64,000 bases of DNA, from contig DYFR01000002.1 in assembly GCA_020725115.1 (NCBI GenBank), forward strand, positions 45,871 to 109,870. The letters run 5' to 3'. Below the pieces are notes generated by a model that saw only the letters and a program-made list of their open reading frames with translations, did no database searches and was not told the origin of the DNA. Position 1 is the stretch's first letter, and each line of letters opens with the position of its first letter. Both the position numbers and the translations under genes were made by a program. Below are positions 28,513 through 39,407 of this stretch, in pieces. The stretch comes from Thiohalomonas denitrificans. Its GTDB lineage: Bacteria > Pseudomonadota > Gammaproteobacteria > Thiohalomonadales > Thiohalomonadaceae.

Positions 28513-29181
28513 ATGAATTCCAGCGAGTTTGCCGTTGCCCGTTCGACCACCGTGGTGCGGGAAAGCAACAAACTGATCCGCAACACTTATACCCTGCTGT
28601 CGATGACACTGCTGTTCAGTGCCTTCGTTGCCGGTATTTCCATGACGCTGAACCTGCCCCATCCCGGCCTGGTGATCACCCTGGTGGGCTACTTCGGCCT
28701 GCTGTTCCTCACCGCCAAGCTGCGCAACAGCATATGGGGGCTGCCATCGGTATTCGCCCTGACCGGCTTCATGGGACTCACCCTCGGTCCCCTGCTGAAC
28801 GCCTATCTGAGCCTGCCCAACGGCACTGAACTGGTGATGACCGCCATGGGCATGACCGGCCTCATCTTCCTCAGCCTGTCCGCCTATGCCATCAGCAGCC
28901 GCAAGGACTTCAGCTACATGGGCAGTTTCCTGCTGGCCGGCATCCTGGTCGCCTTCCTGGCCGGCCTGGCAGCCTACTTCTTCAGCATGCCGGGACTGGC
29001 ACTCGGCGTTTCCGCCATGTTCGTGCTGTTGATGTGCGGCCTGATCCTGTACCAGACCAGCGCCATCGTGAACGGCGGCGAAACCAACTACATCATGGCC
29101 ACCGTGACCCTCTACGTCAGCATCTACAATCTGTTCACCAGCCTGCTGCACCTGCTTGGCGCCTTCAGCGGCGACGACTGA
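28513..29181 (+). CDS. Bax inhibitor-1/YccA family membrane protein
   Basis: Seven-TM-like protein; VVRESNKLIRNTYTLLSMTLLFSAFVAGISM, C-terminal YVSIYNLFTSLLHLLGAFSGDD. Confidence 0.92.
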   Translation: MNSSEFAVARSTTVVRESNKLIRNTYTLLSMTLLFSAFVAGISMTLNLPHPGLVITLVGYFGLLFLTAKLRNSIWGLPSVFALTGFMGLTLGPLLNAYLSLPNGTELVMTAMGMTGLIFLSLSAYAISSRKDFSYMGSFLLAGILVAFLAGLAAYFFSMPGLALGVSAMFVLLMCGLILYQTSAIVNGGETNYIMATVTLYVSIYNLFTSLLHLLGAFSGDD

Positions 29182-29201
29182 GGACAGCGTTCTCCGACCC
29201 A

Positions 29202-29232
29202 CAAAAAACCCGCTGTAAAGCGGGTTTTTTGT
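29202..29232 (+). terminator. Rho-independent terminator
   Basis: aaaaaacccgctgtaaagcgggttttttg. Confidence 0.9.
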
Positions 29233-29292
29233 GCCGTCTGCCTTTGAGACAGATCTTTCCCTGTGAGTTCTGTGGCCCACAGCCTTTCTGCC

Positions 29293-30312
29293 TCAGGGGG
29301 GCATCCCGCGTCCCAGTTGATAGTACCGCACTGCCCGGTTGTGCTCCTCCAGGCTGGCAGAGAAATGGTGGCTGCCGTCACCGCGTGACACGAAGTACAA
29401 GGCTTCGCCAGGTGCAGGATGCAGGGCGGCATGAATGCTGTCACGACCGGGCATGGCGATCGGGGTCGGCGGCAGGCCGTGACGGGTGTAGGTGTTGTAC
29501 GGGGTGTCGGTACTCAGGTCACGCCGACGCAGATTGCCGTCAAAATCCAGCCCCATGCCATAGATCACGGTCGGATCGGTCTGCAAGCGCATGCGTTTTT
29601 GCAGGCGACGGACAAACACCCCGGCAATGGCACCACGTTCGCTGGCCAGCCCGGTCTCCTTCTCGATGATGGAGGCCAGTACCAGGGCCTCCTCCGGCGT
29701 TTTGAGCGGCAAACCTTCGCTGCGCCGCTCCCATTCATAGGCCAATACATCGCTCATCTGGCGGTACGCGCGGCGCAGGAACTCTTCGTCAGTCAAACCA
29801 CGGGGAAAATGGTAGGTGTCGGGGAAAAACCGGCCCTCCGGGTGCTCATCCGCAGCACCCACTCGTACCATGATTTCGCTGGCAGTCAGGCCGGCGAGGG
29901 TCTGTGTCAGATAGGGGCTGTTGCGTACCGCATCCATCACCTCCAGGAAGCTCCAGCCTTCCAGCAAGGTCAGGGCATACAGCTGCACCTGCCCCTCCAC
30001 CATCAACTGCAACAGCTGGGGCGGCGTCATGCCGCGTTCGATACGGTATTCCCCGGCCCGTATCTGGCGGGTACTGCCGGACAGGCGCGCCATCCAGACA
30101 AAATAACGGGCGCTGCTGATGAGCCCGGCCTGTTCCAGCTGGCGCGCCACTGCCGTCAGCGACGCCCCCGCACGAACATCAATCAATACCCCCTCTTCCG
30201 CTACCATCACCGGCGCCGTGACGAAGGACTGATAGCCGAAACCGAACCAGCCCGCGACGAGACTGACAGCAAGCACCAGGGCACCCAGCAGACGAAACAG
30301 CCGCTCACGCAT
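29293..30312 (-). CDS. mltG: Endolytic murein transglycosylase MltG
   Basis: GEYRIERGMTPPQLLQLMVEGQVQLYALTLLEGWSF, PEGRFFPDTYHFPRG, ASIIEKETG. Confidence 0.95.
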   Translation of the reverse strand: MRERLFRLLGALVLAVSLVAGWFGFGYQSFVTAPVMVAEEGVLIDVRAGASLTAVARQLEQAGLISSARYFVWMARLSGSTRQIRAGEYRIERGMTPPQLLQLMVEGQVQLYALTLLEGWSFLEVMDAVRNSPYLTQTLAGLTASEIMVRVGAADEHPEGRFFPDTYHFPRGLTDEEFLRRAYRQMSDVLAYEWERRSEGLPLKTPEEALVLASIIEKETGLASERGAIAGVFVRRLQKRMRLQTDPTVIYGMGLDFDGNLRRRDLSTDTPYNTYTRHGLPPTPIAMPGRDSIHAALHPAPGEALYFVSRGDGSHHFSASLEEHNRAVRYYQLGRGMPP

Positions 30313-31117
30313 CAGTACACTCTCCAACAGCCTGTTGCAGGCGCCGGGTCACCGGCCCGGGCTGGAACACCTGTGTCTGAAAACGGCGCACCGGCCAGAT
30401 ACCCACGATACTGTTGCAGACAAAGACCTCATCGGCCTGCTGCAGATCGGACAGGCCCAGCCGAGTCACCTCACAGGCAATGCCTGCCTGCGCGGCCAGT
30501 TGCAACACATGGCCGCGCATCACTCCGGCCACGCCACAGTGCTCCAGCACCGGCGTCAGCAGACACCCAGCGCGCACCAGGAACAGATTGCTCATGGTGC
30601 CTTCGATCAGGATATCGTTGCCATCCAGCATCAGACCCTCGGCAATCTCATCATCGGCCCACTCGGCACGCGCCAGCACCTGCTCCAGCCGATTGAGGTG
30701 TTTGATGCCAGCCAGGCGCGGATTGCTGCCGAGCCGCGTGTCGCACAGACGCAGATTCACGCCGTCTTGTTGCCATGCAGCGGGATAGTCGGGCCAGGGA
30801 TGAAGCGAGAGGATACGGCGCGACATCAGCCCCGGCTGTGGTCGATAGCCGCGCCCGCCCGAACCGCGGGTGATGATGATCTTGAGGATTGCCCGCTCAC
30901 TGTCGGCACACAGGCTGCGCGCCTCCGCCTGCAACAGGTCGCGTGACGGCGGCGTGATGCCGAGGCGGGCACAGCCCGATTCCAGCCGTACCATGTGCTG
31001 CAGCCACAGCTGCGGCACACCACGGTGGATAGCGATGGTTTCGAACAGGCCATCGCCATAGAGCAGGCCGCGATCATCTGCCGCAATCTGATCCGTATCC
31101 TTGCCGTCGATCAACAT
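30305..31117 (-). CDS. pabC: Aminodeoxychorismate lyase
   Basis: DRGLLYGDGLFETIAIHRGVPQLWLQHMVRLE, IKHLNRLEQVLARAEWAD; between mltG and fabF. Confidence 0.95.
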   Translation of the reverse strand: MLIDGKDTDQIAADDRGLLYGDGLFETIAIHRGVPQLWLQHMVRLESGCARLGITPPSRDLLQAEARSLCADSERAILKIIITRGSGGRGYRPQPGLMSRRILSLHPWPDYPAAWQQDGVNLRLCDTRLGSNPRLAGIKHLNRLEQVLARAEWADDEIAEGLMLDGNDILIEGTMSNLFLVRAGCLLTPVLEHCGVAGVMRGHVLQLAAQAGIACEVTRLGLSDLQQADEVFVCNSIVGIWPVRRFQTQVFQPGPVTRRLQQAVGECTDA

Positions 31118-31126
31118 GGGAAGGTG

Positions 31127-31154
31127 AACAGGCCCACGTCAGCGGGCCTGTTTT
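31127..31154. terminator. Stem-loop between fabF and pabC
   Basis: aacaggcccacgtcagcgggcctgtttt; T-run only on the plus strand. Confidence 0.4.
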
Positions 31155-31157
31155 GGC

Positions 31158-32405
31158 TTAGATCTTCTTGAATACCAGGGTGCCGTTGGTGCCGCCGAAA
31201 CCGAAGGAGTTCGACAGGGCAACCTCGATCTTGCGCTTCTGTGCCGTGTTCGGCACATAGTTCAGATCGCATTCCGGATCCGGGGTGAAGATATTGATGG
31301 TGGGCGGCGCCACCTGATCACGAATGGCCAGGGTGGTGAATACCGCCTCGATACCGCCGGCAGCACCGAGCAGATGGCCGGTCATCGACTTGGTGGAGCT
31401 CATGGCCAGCCTGTAGGCATGGTCGCCGAAGGCCGCCTTGGCGGCATCGGTCTCGGCCTTGTCGCCGGCCGGGGTCGAGGTACCGTGGGCGTTGATGTAG
31501 TCCACCTGCTCCGGATTGATGCCCGCATTGCGCATCGCGCTCTGCATGCAGCGCTTGGCGCCGTCACCGCCGGCGGCAGGCAGGGTCATGTGATAGGCGT
31601 CGCCGCTCATGCCGTAACCGATGACTTCGGCATAAATGCGCGCGCCGCGCGCCTTGGCGAACTCGTACTCCTCCAGCACCACCACACCGGCGCCGTCGGA
31701 CAGCACGAAACCGTCGCGATCCTTGTCCCACGGACGGCTGGCAGTGGTCGGGTCGTCGTTGCGGCTGGACAGCGCACGCGCGGCGCAGAAACCACCCAGG
31801 CCCAGCGGCGAGGTCGCCATCTCGGCACCGCCGGCAATCATCACGTCGGCATCGCCGTACTCGATGATGCGTGCGGCATCGCCGATGCTGTGGGTAGCCG
31901 TGGCACAGGCGGTGACCAGGGCAATGTTCGGGCCCTTCATGCCATACATGATGGAGACATGACCGGAGATCATGTTGATGATGTTGCTGGGCACGAAGAA
32001 CGGGGAAATGCGACGCGGGCCGCTGGACATCAGGCTCTCGTGCGCACGCTCGATGCCGGGCAGACCGCCGATGCCGGAGCCGATGGCCACGCCGATACGC
32101 TCGGCGTTCTCTTCCGTCACGGTCAGTCCGGAGTCCTCGATGGCCTCCTTCGCAGCGGCGATGCCGTAGTGAATGAAGGGATCCATCTTCTTCGCCTCTT
32201 TGGACGAGAGATAGTTCTCGGCATTGAAACCCTTCACCGAACCGCCGAAATGGGTGGTGAATGCCGAGGTATCGAAATGGGTAATGGGGGCAATGCCGCT
32301 CTTGCCGGCAAGAATGTTTTCCCACGATTCCTTTACGGTCAGGCCGACAGGAGAAACCATGCCCAAGCCCGTAATCACAACGCGCCGCTTAGCCAAGGGA
32401 CACAC
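31158..32405 (-). CDS. fabF: 3-oxoacyl-ACP synthase II
   Basis: [49 protein letters not shown]. Confidence 0.97.
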   Translation of the reverse strand: MCPLAKRRVVITGLGMVSPVGLTVKESWENILAGKSGIAPITHFDTSAFTTHFGGSVKGFNAENYLSSKEAKKMDPFIHYGIAAAKEAIEDSGLTVTEENAERIGVAIGSGIGGLPGIERAHESLMSSGPRRISPFFVPSNIINMISGHVSIMYGMKGPNIALVTACATATHSIGDAARIIEYGDADVMIAGGAEMATSPLGLGGFCAARALSSRNDDPTTASRPWDKDRDGFVLSDGAGVVVLEEYEFAKARGARIYAEVIGYGMSGDAYHMTLPAAGGDGAKRCMQSAMRNAGINPEQVDYINAHGTSTPAGDKAETDAAKAAFGDHAYRLAMSSTKSMTGHLLGAAGGIEAVFTTLAIRDQVAPPTINIFTPDPECDLNYVPNTAQKRKIEVALSNSFGFGGTNGTLVFKKI

Positions 32406-32442
32406 CTCTTAAACTCTTGAAATTGACATGCCAGTAAAACAA

Positions 32443-32476
32443 AAGGCCGCGACCACATGATGTGGTTCAGCGGCCT
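32443..32476 (-). terminator. Terminator/attenuator-like hairpin between acpP and fabF
   Basis: RC aggccgctgaaccacatcatgtggtcgcggccttttgttttac: long stem then T-rich tract. Confidence 0.65.
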
Positions 32477-32496
32477 CGTGCACAAACTACCGGCAA

Positions 32497-32733
32497 TCAG
32501 CCCATGTGGGCATTGACGTAATCGATAGCCTGCTGGACCGTGGTGATTTTCTCGGCATCTTCGTCCGGAATCTCGGTCTCGAATTCCTCTTCCAGAGCCA
32601 TCACCAGCTCGACCGTGTCGAGGGAATCAGCGCCCAAATCGTCGACGAAGGAGGAGCTGGTCTGAACCTCTTCTTCCTTGACTCCCAACTGCTCGACAAC
32701 GATCTTCTTGACGCGTTCTTCGATGCTGCTCAT
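32497..32733 (-). CDS. acpP: Acyl carrier protein
   Basis: [51 protein letters not shown]. Confidence 0.98.
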   Translation of the reverse strand: MSSIEERVKKIVVEQLGVKEEEVQTSSSFVDDLGADSLDTVELVMALEEEFETEIPDEDAEKITTVQQAIDYVNAHMG

Positions 32734-32880
32734 GACAGGTATATCCTCCAAAGATTATTGACCGCGGTATTGTATTTAAATCCACCGCCCTATGCCAGAT
32801 AAATGATGGCGCACACAAACACTAGAAACGACTTAAAATAGTATTGGCAACATACTGTTTTAAATAAAAACTTTATGGCA

Positions 32881-33624
32881 TCACGCCATGTACATGCCAC
32901 CATTCACATGCAGTGTCTCGCCAGTGATGTAGGCCGCTTCGGGCGAGGCGAGGAAGGCCACCGCAGCGGCGATCTCCTCGGGATGGCCGAGACGGTTGAG
33001 TGGAATCTGCTTGAGCAGCATGTCTTTGTGCTCATCGGCCAGGGCGCGTGTCATGTCGGTATCGATGAAACCGGGGGCCACCGCGTTGATCGTGATGCCA
33101 CGCGCGCCGACCTCGCGCGCCAGCGCCTTGGTGAAACCGAAGATACCGGCCTTGGCGGCGGCATAGTTGGTCTGGCCGGCATTGCCCATGGCACCAACCA
33201 CCGAGGCGATGCTGATGATGCGTCCCTTGCGCGCCTTGGTCATGGCGCGCAGGCAGGCCTTGGACATGCGATAGACGGACTTGAGGTTGGTGTCGATGAT
33301 GGCATCCCACTCCTCGTCCTTCATGCGCATCAGCAAGTTGTCGCGGGTGATGCCGGCATTATTCACCAGCACGGTGGGCGCACCGAATTCCTGGGTGATC
33401 GCCTCCAGCACGGCGTCGATACTCGCCTGCTCGGTGACATTCAGTTCCACCCCCTTGCCCTTGATCCCCGCCTCCTGCAAGTAGGCGCTGATCTGCCCGG
33501 CCCCCGAGGCCGAGGTGGCGCTGCCAATAACAGTGGCGCCACGTTTGCCCAGGGCCAGGGCAATGGCCTTGCCGATACCGCGACTGGCGCCGGTGACGAG
33601 TACGATTTCGTTTTCCATGGACAT
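32881..33624 (-). CDS. fabG: 3-oxoacyl-ACP reductase
   Basis: LVTGASRGIGKAIALALGKRGATVIG; SDR catalytic YAAAKAGIFGFTKALARE. Confidence 0.97.
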   Translation of the reverse strand: MSMENEIVLVTGASRGIGKAIALALGKRGATVIGSATSASGAGQISAYLQEAGIKGKGVELNVTEQASIDAVLEAITQEFGAPTVLVNNAGITRDNLLMRMKDEEWDAIIDTNLKSVYRMSKACLRAMTKARKGRIISIASVVGAMGNAGQTNYAAAKAGIFGFTKALAREVGARGITINAVAPGFIDTDMTRALADEHKDMLLKQIPLNRLGHPEEIAAAVAFLASPEAAYITGETLHVNGGMYMA

Positions 33625-33634
33625 CGGGATTTCC

Positions 33635-34567
33635 TCAGCTCAGTGCCGCCAGCGCCTCATCCAGACTGGCGGTATCGACGATGGCGTGGGTTTTCATTTC
33701 CTTCACAATGCGTTTGTTCAGTCCGACCAGCACCTTGCCCGGCCCGCATTCAACCAGGGTATCCACTCCGTCGGCGGCCATTTTCTGCACGGTCTCCACC
33801 CAGCGCACCGGGCTGTACAACTGGCGCGCCAACGCCTGGCGCATGGCATCTGCGTCGGCGGCAACGGCCACATCGACGTTGTTGATGACAGGGATAGGCG
33901 CAACCTGCAGGTTGATGCCCACCAGACGCTGGGCCAGGCGCTCGGCAGCCGGCTGCATCAGGGCGCAGTGGGATGGCACGCTCACCGGCAAGGGCAGCGC
34001 GCGCTTGGCGCCCATGGCCTTGGCCGCCTCCATGGCCCGCTCCACCGCGGCCGCGTGACCAGCGATAACGACCTGGCCCGGCGAGTTGAAATTGACCGCG
34101 GAAACCACCTGGCCCTGCGCCGCCGAGTTGCAGGCCTCAACAACCTGGGCATCTTCCAGGCCGAGGATCGCCGCCATCGCGCCGGTACCAGGCGGTACCG
34201 CCTCCTGCATGTAACGGCCGCGTTCGGCCACCAGGGCCACGCCGTCTGTGAACGCGAGGGCACCGGCGCACACCAGCGCGGAGTACTCACCCAGGCTGTG
34301 ACCGGCCATGACGGCAGGAACTGCACCGTTCTGCTGCTGCCACACGCGCCAGGAGGCCACCCCGGCGGCCAGCATGGCGGGCTGGGTGATATGGGTCTGG
34401 TTCAGTTCGTCGGCCGGGCCGTTCTGGGTCAGCTGCCACAGGTCATAGCCCAGCGCCGCGGACGCCTCGGCAAAGGTATCGCGCACCACCGGATAGGCCG
34501 CGGCCAGCTCGGCCAGCATGCCGACGGACTGGGAGCCCTGACCGGGAAAGACAAAGGCTAACGACAT
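33635..34567 (-). CDS. fabD: Malonyl-CoA:ACP transacylase
   Basis: MSLAFVFPGQGSQSVGML, AGHSLGEYSALVCAGAL. Confidence 0.97.
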   Translation of the reverse strand: MSLAFVFPGQGSQSVGMLAELAAAYPVVRDTFAEASAALGYDLWQLTQNGPADELNQTHITQPAMLAAGVASWRVWQQQNGAVPAVMAGHSLGEYSALVCAGALAFTDGVALVAERGRYMQEAVPPGTGAMAAILGLEDAQVVEACNSAAQGQVVSAVNFNSPGQVVIAGHAAAVERAMEAAKAMGAKRALPLPVSVPSHCALMQPAAERLAQRLVGINLQVAPIPVINNVDVAVAADADAMRQALARQLYSPVRWVETVQKMAADGVDTLVECGPGKVLVGLNKRIVKEMKTHAIVDTASLDEALAALS

Positions 34568-34610
34568 GAATATCCCCCAGACGTTATCTTTTTCTAAAAA
34601 ACTCAGAACA

Positions 34611-34682
34611 GTCCGCAAATAAACGCAAATTCACGCGAATGGAAACCCAGTATTTGCGTCCATTCGCGTTCATTTGCGGACT
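34611..34682. repeat. Intergenic inverted repeat, family A
   Basis: gtccgcaaataaacgcaaattcacgcgaat ... tatttgcgtccattcgcgttcatttgcggac. Confidence 0.88.
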
Positions 34683-34701
34683 TACTATTTTTAACGATGG
34701 A

Positions 34702-35664
34702 TTAGTAGCGCACCAGCGCCGAGCCCCAGGTAAAGCCGCCGCCGAAGGCCTCCAGCAGCAACACGTCGCCGCGCTGGATGCGGCCGTCGCGCACCGCGGC
34801 ATTCAGGGCCAGCGGCACCGAGGCGGCGGAGGTATTGCCGTGCTCGGCCACGGTCATCACCACGCGGTCCATGGTCATCTTCAGTTTCTTGGCGGTGGCC
34901 TGGATGATGCGGGTGTTGGCCTGGTGCGGTACCAGCCAGTCCACCTCGCTCTTGTCCATGCGGTTGGCTTCCAGGGTCTCATCGACGATGCGCCCCAGGG
35001 TATTGACCGCCATCTTGAACACTTCGTTGCCGCTCATCTCGATATATGGGCCATTCTCGCCCTGTACCCCTTCCGACACGCCGCCATTGGTGGTGAGCAG
35101 CGATTCATAGCTGCCGTCGGCGTGCATGTGGGTGGAGAGAATGCCGGGCTCGCTGCTGGCCTGCAGCACCACGGCGCCTGCACCATCACCGAACAGCACA
35201 CAGGTATTGCGATCGGTCCAGTCGACGATGCGCGACAGGGTTTCGGCACCGATCACCAGGGCGTTGCGCACGCCGCCGGCACGAATGAATTTATCGGCCA
35301 CGCCCAGCGCGTAGACAAAGCCGGTGCATACGGCCTGGATATCGAAAGCGGGACAGCCGTGGATATCGAGGCGCTGCTGCAACAGGCAGGCCGTGCTGGG
35401 AAACACACGATCCGGGGTGGTGGTGGCGACGATGATCAGATCGATCTCGTCCTTGCCGATGCCTGCGGCATCCAGGGCCTGACGCGCGGCCTGCTCGGCC
35501 AGATCGCAGGTAGTCTGGCCATCGGCGGCGATGTGCCGTTCCTTGATGCCGGTACGATCGGTAATCCACTCGTCAGTGGTGTCGACCATTTTTTCCAGCT
35601 CGGCATTGGTCAACACCCTGTCGGGCAGATAACCGCCCGTGCCGATTATGCGTGAGTAATTCAA
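34702..35664 (-). CDS. fabH: 3-oxoacyl-ACP synthase III
   Basis: [41 protein letters not shown]. Confidence 0.97.
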   Translation of the reverse strand: MNYSRIIGTGGYLPDRVLTNAELEKMVDTTDEWITDRTGIKERHIAADGQTTCDLAEQAARQALDAAGIGKDEIDLIIVATTTPDRVFPSTACLLQQRLDIHGCPAFDIQAVCTGFVYALGVADKFIRAGGVRNALVIGAETLSRIVDWTDRNTCVLFGDGAGAVVLQASSEPGILSTHMHADGSYESLLTTNGGVSEGVQGENGPYIEMSGNEVFKMAVNTLGRIVDETLEANRMDKSEVDWLVPHQANTRIIQATAKKLKMTMDRVVMTVAEHGNTSAASVPLALNAAVRDGRIQRGDVLLLEAFGGGFTWGSALVRY

Positions 35665-36686
35665 ACCGCGCGCCTTTCTTCCAGCAGGGTTGTCAGTTGC
35701 TCCCGAATGCGCTCGGGAACATTCTTGCGTGTCTCGATCACCGCCTCATGGATGGCTTGGGCGAAGGCGAACACGTCGGCACTGCCATGGCTCTTGATCA
35801 CGATGCCGCGCAGGCCGACCAGGCTGGCCCCATTGTAGCTGCGCGGGTCGATGCGTGCACGGAATGCCTTCAGTACCGGCAGGGCCACCAGACCGGCCAG
35901 CCGTGTCAGCAGATTGCGCTTGAACTCCTGGCGCATGTAGTGGCTGATCATCTTGGCCACGCCCTCGCTCGCCTTGAGCGCGACGTTGCCGATGAATCCA
36001 TCACACACCACCACGTCCACGGTGCCCTTGAAGATGTCGTCGCCTTCGACAAAACCGACATAGTTGAGGCCGCTCTGCTGCAGCATGCGCGAGGCTTCCT
36101 TCACCTGTTCGTTGCCCTTGATCTCCTCCTCGCCGATATTGAGCAGGCCGACACTGGGCGTATCGATATTGCGCACGGTCTGTGCCAGCACCGAGCCCAT
36201 CACGGCGAACTCATACAGATTCTCCGCACGGCTGTCGATATTGGCACCGAGATCGAGCACATAGGACATGCCACGGATGGTCGGTAGCGCGGTGAGAATA
36301 GCCGGACGATCAATGCCCGGCAGGGTCTTGAGCACGAAGCGTGCGGTGGCCATCAGTGCACCGGTATTGCCGGCGCTGACACAGGCCTGGGCGGCGCCAT
36401 CCTTCACCAGATTGATGGCGACACGCATGGAGGAGTCTTTCTTGTTGCGCAGGGCATGGGACGGCAAGTCGTCCATGGTTACCGTCTGCGAGGCATGATG
36501 CACGCGCAGGCGATCTGCGCCGACAGAAGGATGACGCCGCATCTCGGCATCGAGAATCTGCTGGTCGCCAACCAGGATGATGGAAAGTTCGGGATGAGAT
36601 TCGATGGCCTGCAGGGCAGCCGGCACCACTACGCCGGGGCCGTGATCTCCGCCCATGGCATCAAGTGCGATAGTCGTTATGGTCAT
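35661..36686 (-). CDS. plsX: Phosphate acyltransferase PlsX
   Basis: [50 protein letters not shown]. Confidence 0.97.
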   Translation of the reverse strand: MTITTIALDAMGGDHGPGVVVPAALQAIESHPELSIILVGDQQILDAEMRRHPSVGADRLRVHHASQTVTMDDLPSHALRNKKDSSMRVAINLVKDGAAQACVSAGNTGALMATARFVLKTLPGIDRPAILTALPTIRGMSYVLDLGANIDSRAENLYEFAVMGSVLAQTVRNIDTPSVGLLNIGEEEIKGNEQVKEASRMLQQSGLNYVGFVEGDDIFKGTVDVVVCDGFIGNVALKASEGVAKMISHYMRQEFKRNLLTRLAGLVALPVLKAFRARIDPRSYNGASLVGLRGIVIKSHGSADVFAFAQAIHEAVIETRKNVPERIREQLTTLLEERRAV

Positions 36687-36796
36687 GGTGTTGGGTCAGG
36701 GGCGGTTATGGGCGGACGTGCAAAAGCGGCCTCAACGAACCGGATGCCCAGGCAACCGGCACGCGAGGCCGCTCTCACTGCGATACCGCCTGAACC

Positions 36797-36976
36797 TTAT
36801 TCGCCCTTGACGTTCAGTACCTTGCGGCCACGGTAGTAGCCATCGGGGCTGATGTGGTGACGCAGGTGACTCTCACCGGTAGTCGGCTCAATGGAAATGG
36901 CGCCGGCCTTCAGTGCATCGTGCGAACGGCGCATGTCGCGCTTGGAGGAGGTCTTGCGGTTTTGCTGAACAGCCAT
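36797..36976 (-). CDS. rpmF: 50S ribosomal protein L32
   Basis: Translated by hand: [59 protein letters not shown]; absent from the supplied ORF track (59 aa). Confidence 0.97.
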   Translation of the reverse strand: MAVQQNRKTSSKRDMRRSHDALKAGAISIEPTTGESHLRHHISPDGYYRGRKVLNVKGE

Positions 36977-37000
36977 GGTGTTACCTCGTCAAAGAATCTG

Positions 37001-37516
37001 CTAATGGTTTTTAAGTCCGGCCAGAACCGCGAACGGATTTTCGCGCGCGCCCCCGACCTTATTGTCCGTCCCCGCCCCCGTCACCGCCGGCGCACACTCG
37101 CCATCATTGTGGCGCGGCACGATGGGCAGGGAAAGAATCAATTCGTCTTCAATGACCTCACGCAGTAGCAACGGCTCCTCCGTGACAAACAGGGGGTCAT
37201 ATATCCCTGGCAACCGCTCTGCCTGTGCCTCGGTGGTGACGACGCCAAGCAGACGTTCCACCTCGATGGCATGGTGCACCGGCCCCAGACAGCGCTGGCA
37301 TACCAGACTCACCTCGGCCCGCAGATGCATACGCATGAATGCGCGCCGCTCGGGGTCGAAATCGAAGTCCAGAACCACCTCAACCTCGCCGTCATTCGTG
37401 GCCAGCAAGGGCGCGAAGCGCTCCATTTCTGCCACCGCCAGACGCCCGCGCAAACACGCACCGGCTCGGGCCAGACGCTTCGGGTCGATATGAAGAGGCA
37501 GTCGCTCGTCCGACAT
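37001..37516 (-). CDS. yceD: YceD/DUF177 family protein
   Basis: CQRCLGPVHHAIEVERLL, DPLFVTEEPLLLREVIEDELILSLPIVPRH; upstream of rpmF. Confidence 0.93.
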   Translation of the reverse strand: MSDERLPLHIDPKRLARAGACLRGRLAVAEMERFAPLLATNDGEVEVVLDFDFDPERRAFMRMHLRAEVSLVCQRCLGPVHHAIEVERLLGVVTTEAQAERLPGIYDPLFVTEEPLLLREVIEDELILSLPIVPRHNDGECAPAVTGAGTDNKVGGARENPFAVLAGLKNH

Positions 37517-37658
37517 AAGCCGGGCATATTACTCTGTAAGCGCATTTTTTGTCAAAGCCATCCTGCCGGGAAACTCCTTCTGATTCCACGGCTTCCGTGG
37601 CGGCAGTCAAACTTTTGTCTTGACAAGGCGAGGCAATTTCCCTAAATAGCATGGGGCA

Positions 37659-37690
37659 GAAAACGGCATATCCCCTATGCCGTTTTTTTT
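37659..37690 (+). terminator. Rho-independent terminator-like hairpin upstream of pycA
   Basis: aaaacggcatatcccctatgccgttttttttg. Confidence 0.7.
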
Positions 37691-37953
37691 GCCTCTGAAG
37701 CTTATAGCCATGGAGCCTATCGAACCCGGACCGATCTGCCACACCGGATTCAACCCGGAAGGTCCATTAGGAGGCGAGATGATCGCGCAGAAATTTGGAT
37801 ATACAAAGGGTTTCATGAAGGAGCGCAATACTGGGCTGTATTGCTGACTGAGAAAAATCCTTTGTGGATTCAAAGATCAAGCGAGGGCTCGCTTCCTGAT
37901 GGACTTTCCGGGTTCAAGGTAGGGGCGGCCCAAACCGACAGCGAGAGCCGCCT

Positions 37954-39372
37954 GTGATAAAGAAAATTCTCATCGCCAACCGTGGCGAAATCGCTGTTCG
38001 CATCGTCCGGGCCTGCGCCGAGATGGGCATCCGCTCTGCCGCGGTGTATGCCGAGGCGGATCGACACGCCCTCCACGTCAAGAAAGCGGACGAGGCTTAC
38101 AGCCTCGGCCCCGATACCGTGGCCGGCTATCTCAATGCCCACCGGCTGGTCAATCTGGCCGTAGCCACCGGCTGTGACGCCCTGCACCCCGGCTATGGCT
38201 TCCTCTCCGAAAATCCCGAGCTGGCCGAAATCTGCGCCCGCCGCGGCATCATCTTCATCGGCCCGGATGCCGACGTGATCCGGCGGATGGGCGACAAGAC
38301 CGCCGCCCGCGAGGCGATGATTGCCGCCGGCGTGCCCGTCACCCCCGGTTCCGACGGCAACGTGGACTCCCTGGAGCACGCCGTCGAGGTCGCCAAGACC
38401 CTGGGCTACCCGGTGATGCTCAAGGCCACCTCCGGCGGCGGCGGCCGCGGCATCCGCCGCTGCGAGAGCGAGGATGAACTGCGCCGCAATTTCTCGCGTG
38501 TGGTATCCGAAGCCACCAAGGCCTTCGGCAGCGCCGAGGTTTTCCTGGAGAAGTGCATCGTCAATCCGCGCCACATCGAGGTGCAGATCCTGGCCGATGC
38601 CCACGGCAACGTCATCCACCTCAATGAGCGCGACTGCTCCATCCAGCGCCGCCACCAGAAACTGATCGAGATCGCCCCCTCCCCCCAGCTCAGTCAGGAG
38701 CAGCGCGACTACATCGGCGGTCTGGCGGTCAAGGCGGCGGCGGCGGTGGGCTACCGCAACGCCGGCACCGTGGAATTTCTGGTGGACAAGAACGATACCG
38801 TTTACTTCATGGAAATGAACACCCGCCTGCAGGTGGAGCACTGCGTCAGCGAGGAGATCACCGGCGTGGACATCGTGCAGGAACAGATCCGCGTCGCCGC
38901 CGGCCTGCCGCTGCGCCATGCCGGCCTCTGCCTGCGCCCGCGCGGCTATGCCATGGAATTCCGCATCAACGCCGAGGATCCCAAGAACGGCTTCCTGCCC
39001 AGTTTCGGCAAGGTCACCCGCTACTTCGCCCCCGGCGGCCCCGGTGTGCGCACCGACGGCGCGCTGTATACCGGCTATGAAATACCGCCCTATTACGACT
39101 CCATGTGCGTCAAGCTCATCGTCTGGGCACCGGACTGGGAATCCCTGCTCAACCGTGCCCAGCGCGCCCTGCGCGACATTGCGGTCTACGGGGTCAAGAC
39201 CACCATCCCCTATTACCAGGAAATCCTCAAGAACGAGGAGTTCCGCAGCGGGCACTTCGACACCAGCTTCGTCGACGCCCATCCGGAACTGGTGGACTAC
39301 TCCATCAAACGGCCGCAGCGGGAAATCGCTGCCGCCATCGCCGCTTCCATTGTCGCCTCCATGGGGCTTTGA
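37954..39372 (+). CDS. pycA: Pyruvate carboxylase subunit A (biotin carboxylase; AccC-like)
   Basis: KKILIANRGEIAVRIVRACAEMGI, GGGGRGIR, EMNTRLQVEHCVSEEITGVDIV; partnered with the downstream OadA/PycB-like subunit. Confidence 0.92.
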   Translation: MIKKILIANRGEIAVRIVRACAEMGIRSAAVYAEADRHALHVKKADEAYSLGPDTVAGYLNAHRLVNLAVATGCDALHPGYGFLSENPELAEICARRGIIFIGPDADVIRRMGDKTAAREAMIAAGVPVTPGSDGNVDSLEHAVEVAKTLGYPVMLKATSGGGGRGIRRCESEDELRRNFSRVVSEATKAFGSAEVFLEKCIVNPRHIEVQILADAHGNVIHLNERDCSIQRRHQKLIEIAPSPQLSQEQRDYIGGLAVKAAAAVGYRNAGTVEFLVDKNDTVYFMEMNTRLQVEHCVSEEITGVDIVQEQIRVAAGLPLRHAGLCLRPRGYAMEFRINAEDPKNGFLPSFGKVTRYFAPGGPGVRTDGALYTGYEIPPYYDSMCVKLIVWAPDWESLLNRAQRALRDIAVYGVKTTIPYYQEILKNEEFRSGHFDTSFVDAHPELVDYSIKRPQREIAAAIAASIVASMGL

Positions 39373-39407
39373 GCCCCGCCGCGCATCAAACTACGGGAAC
39401 TGACACA

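Noticed and set aside
28274-28516. 80-aa ORF across the right element junction
   Set aside because: Overlaps the tRNA-Ser 5' half and the BI-1 upstream region; spurious.
37711-37848. 45-codon ORF MEPIEPGPICHTGFNPEGPLGGEMIAQKFGYTKGFMKERNTGLYC upstream of pycA
   Set aside because: Reads open but lacks a convincing RBS or recognisable homology; could be a leader peptide but not supportable here.
37607-37873. 88-aa minus-strand ORF upstream of pycA
   Set aside because: Crosses the strong terminator hairpin; no RBS or domain.
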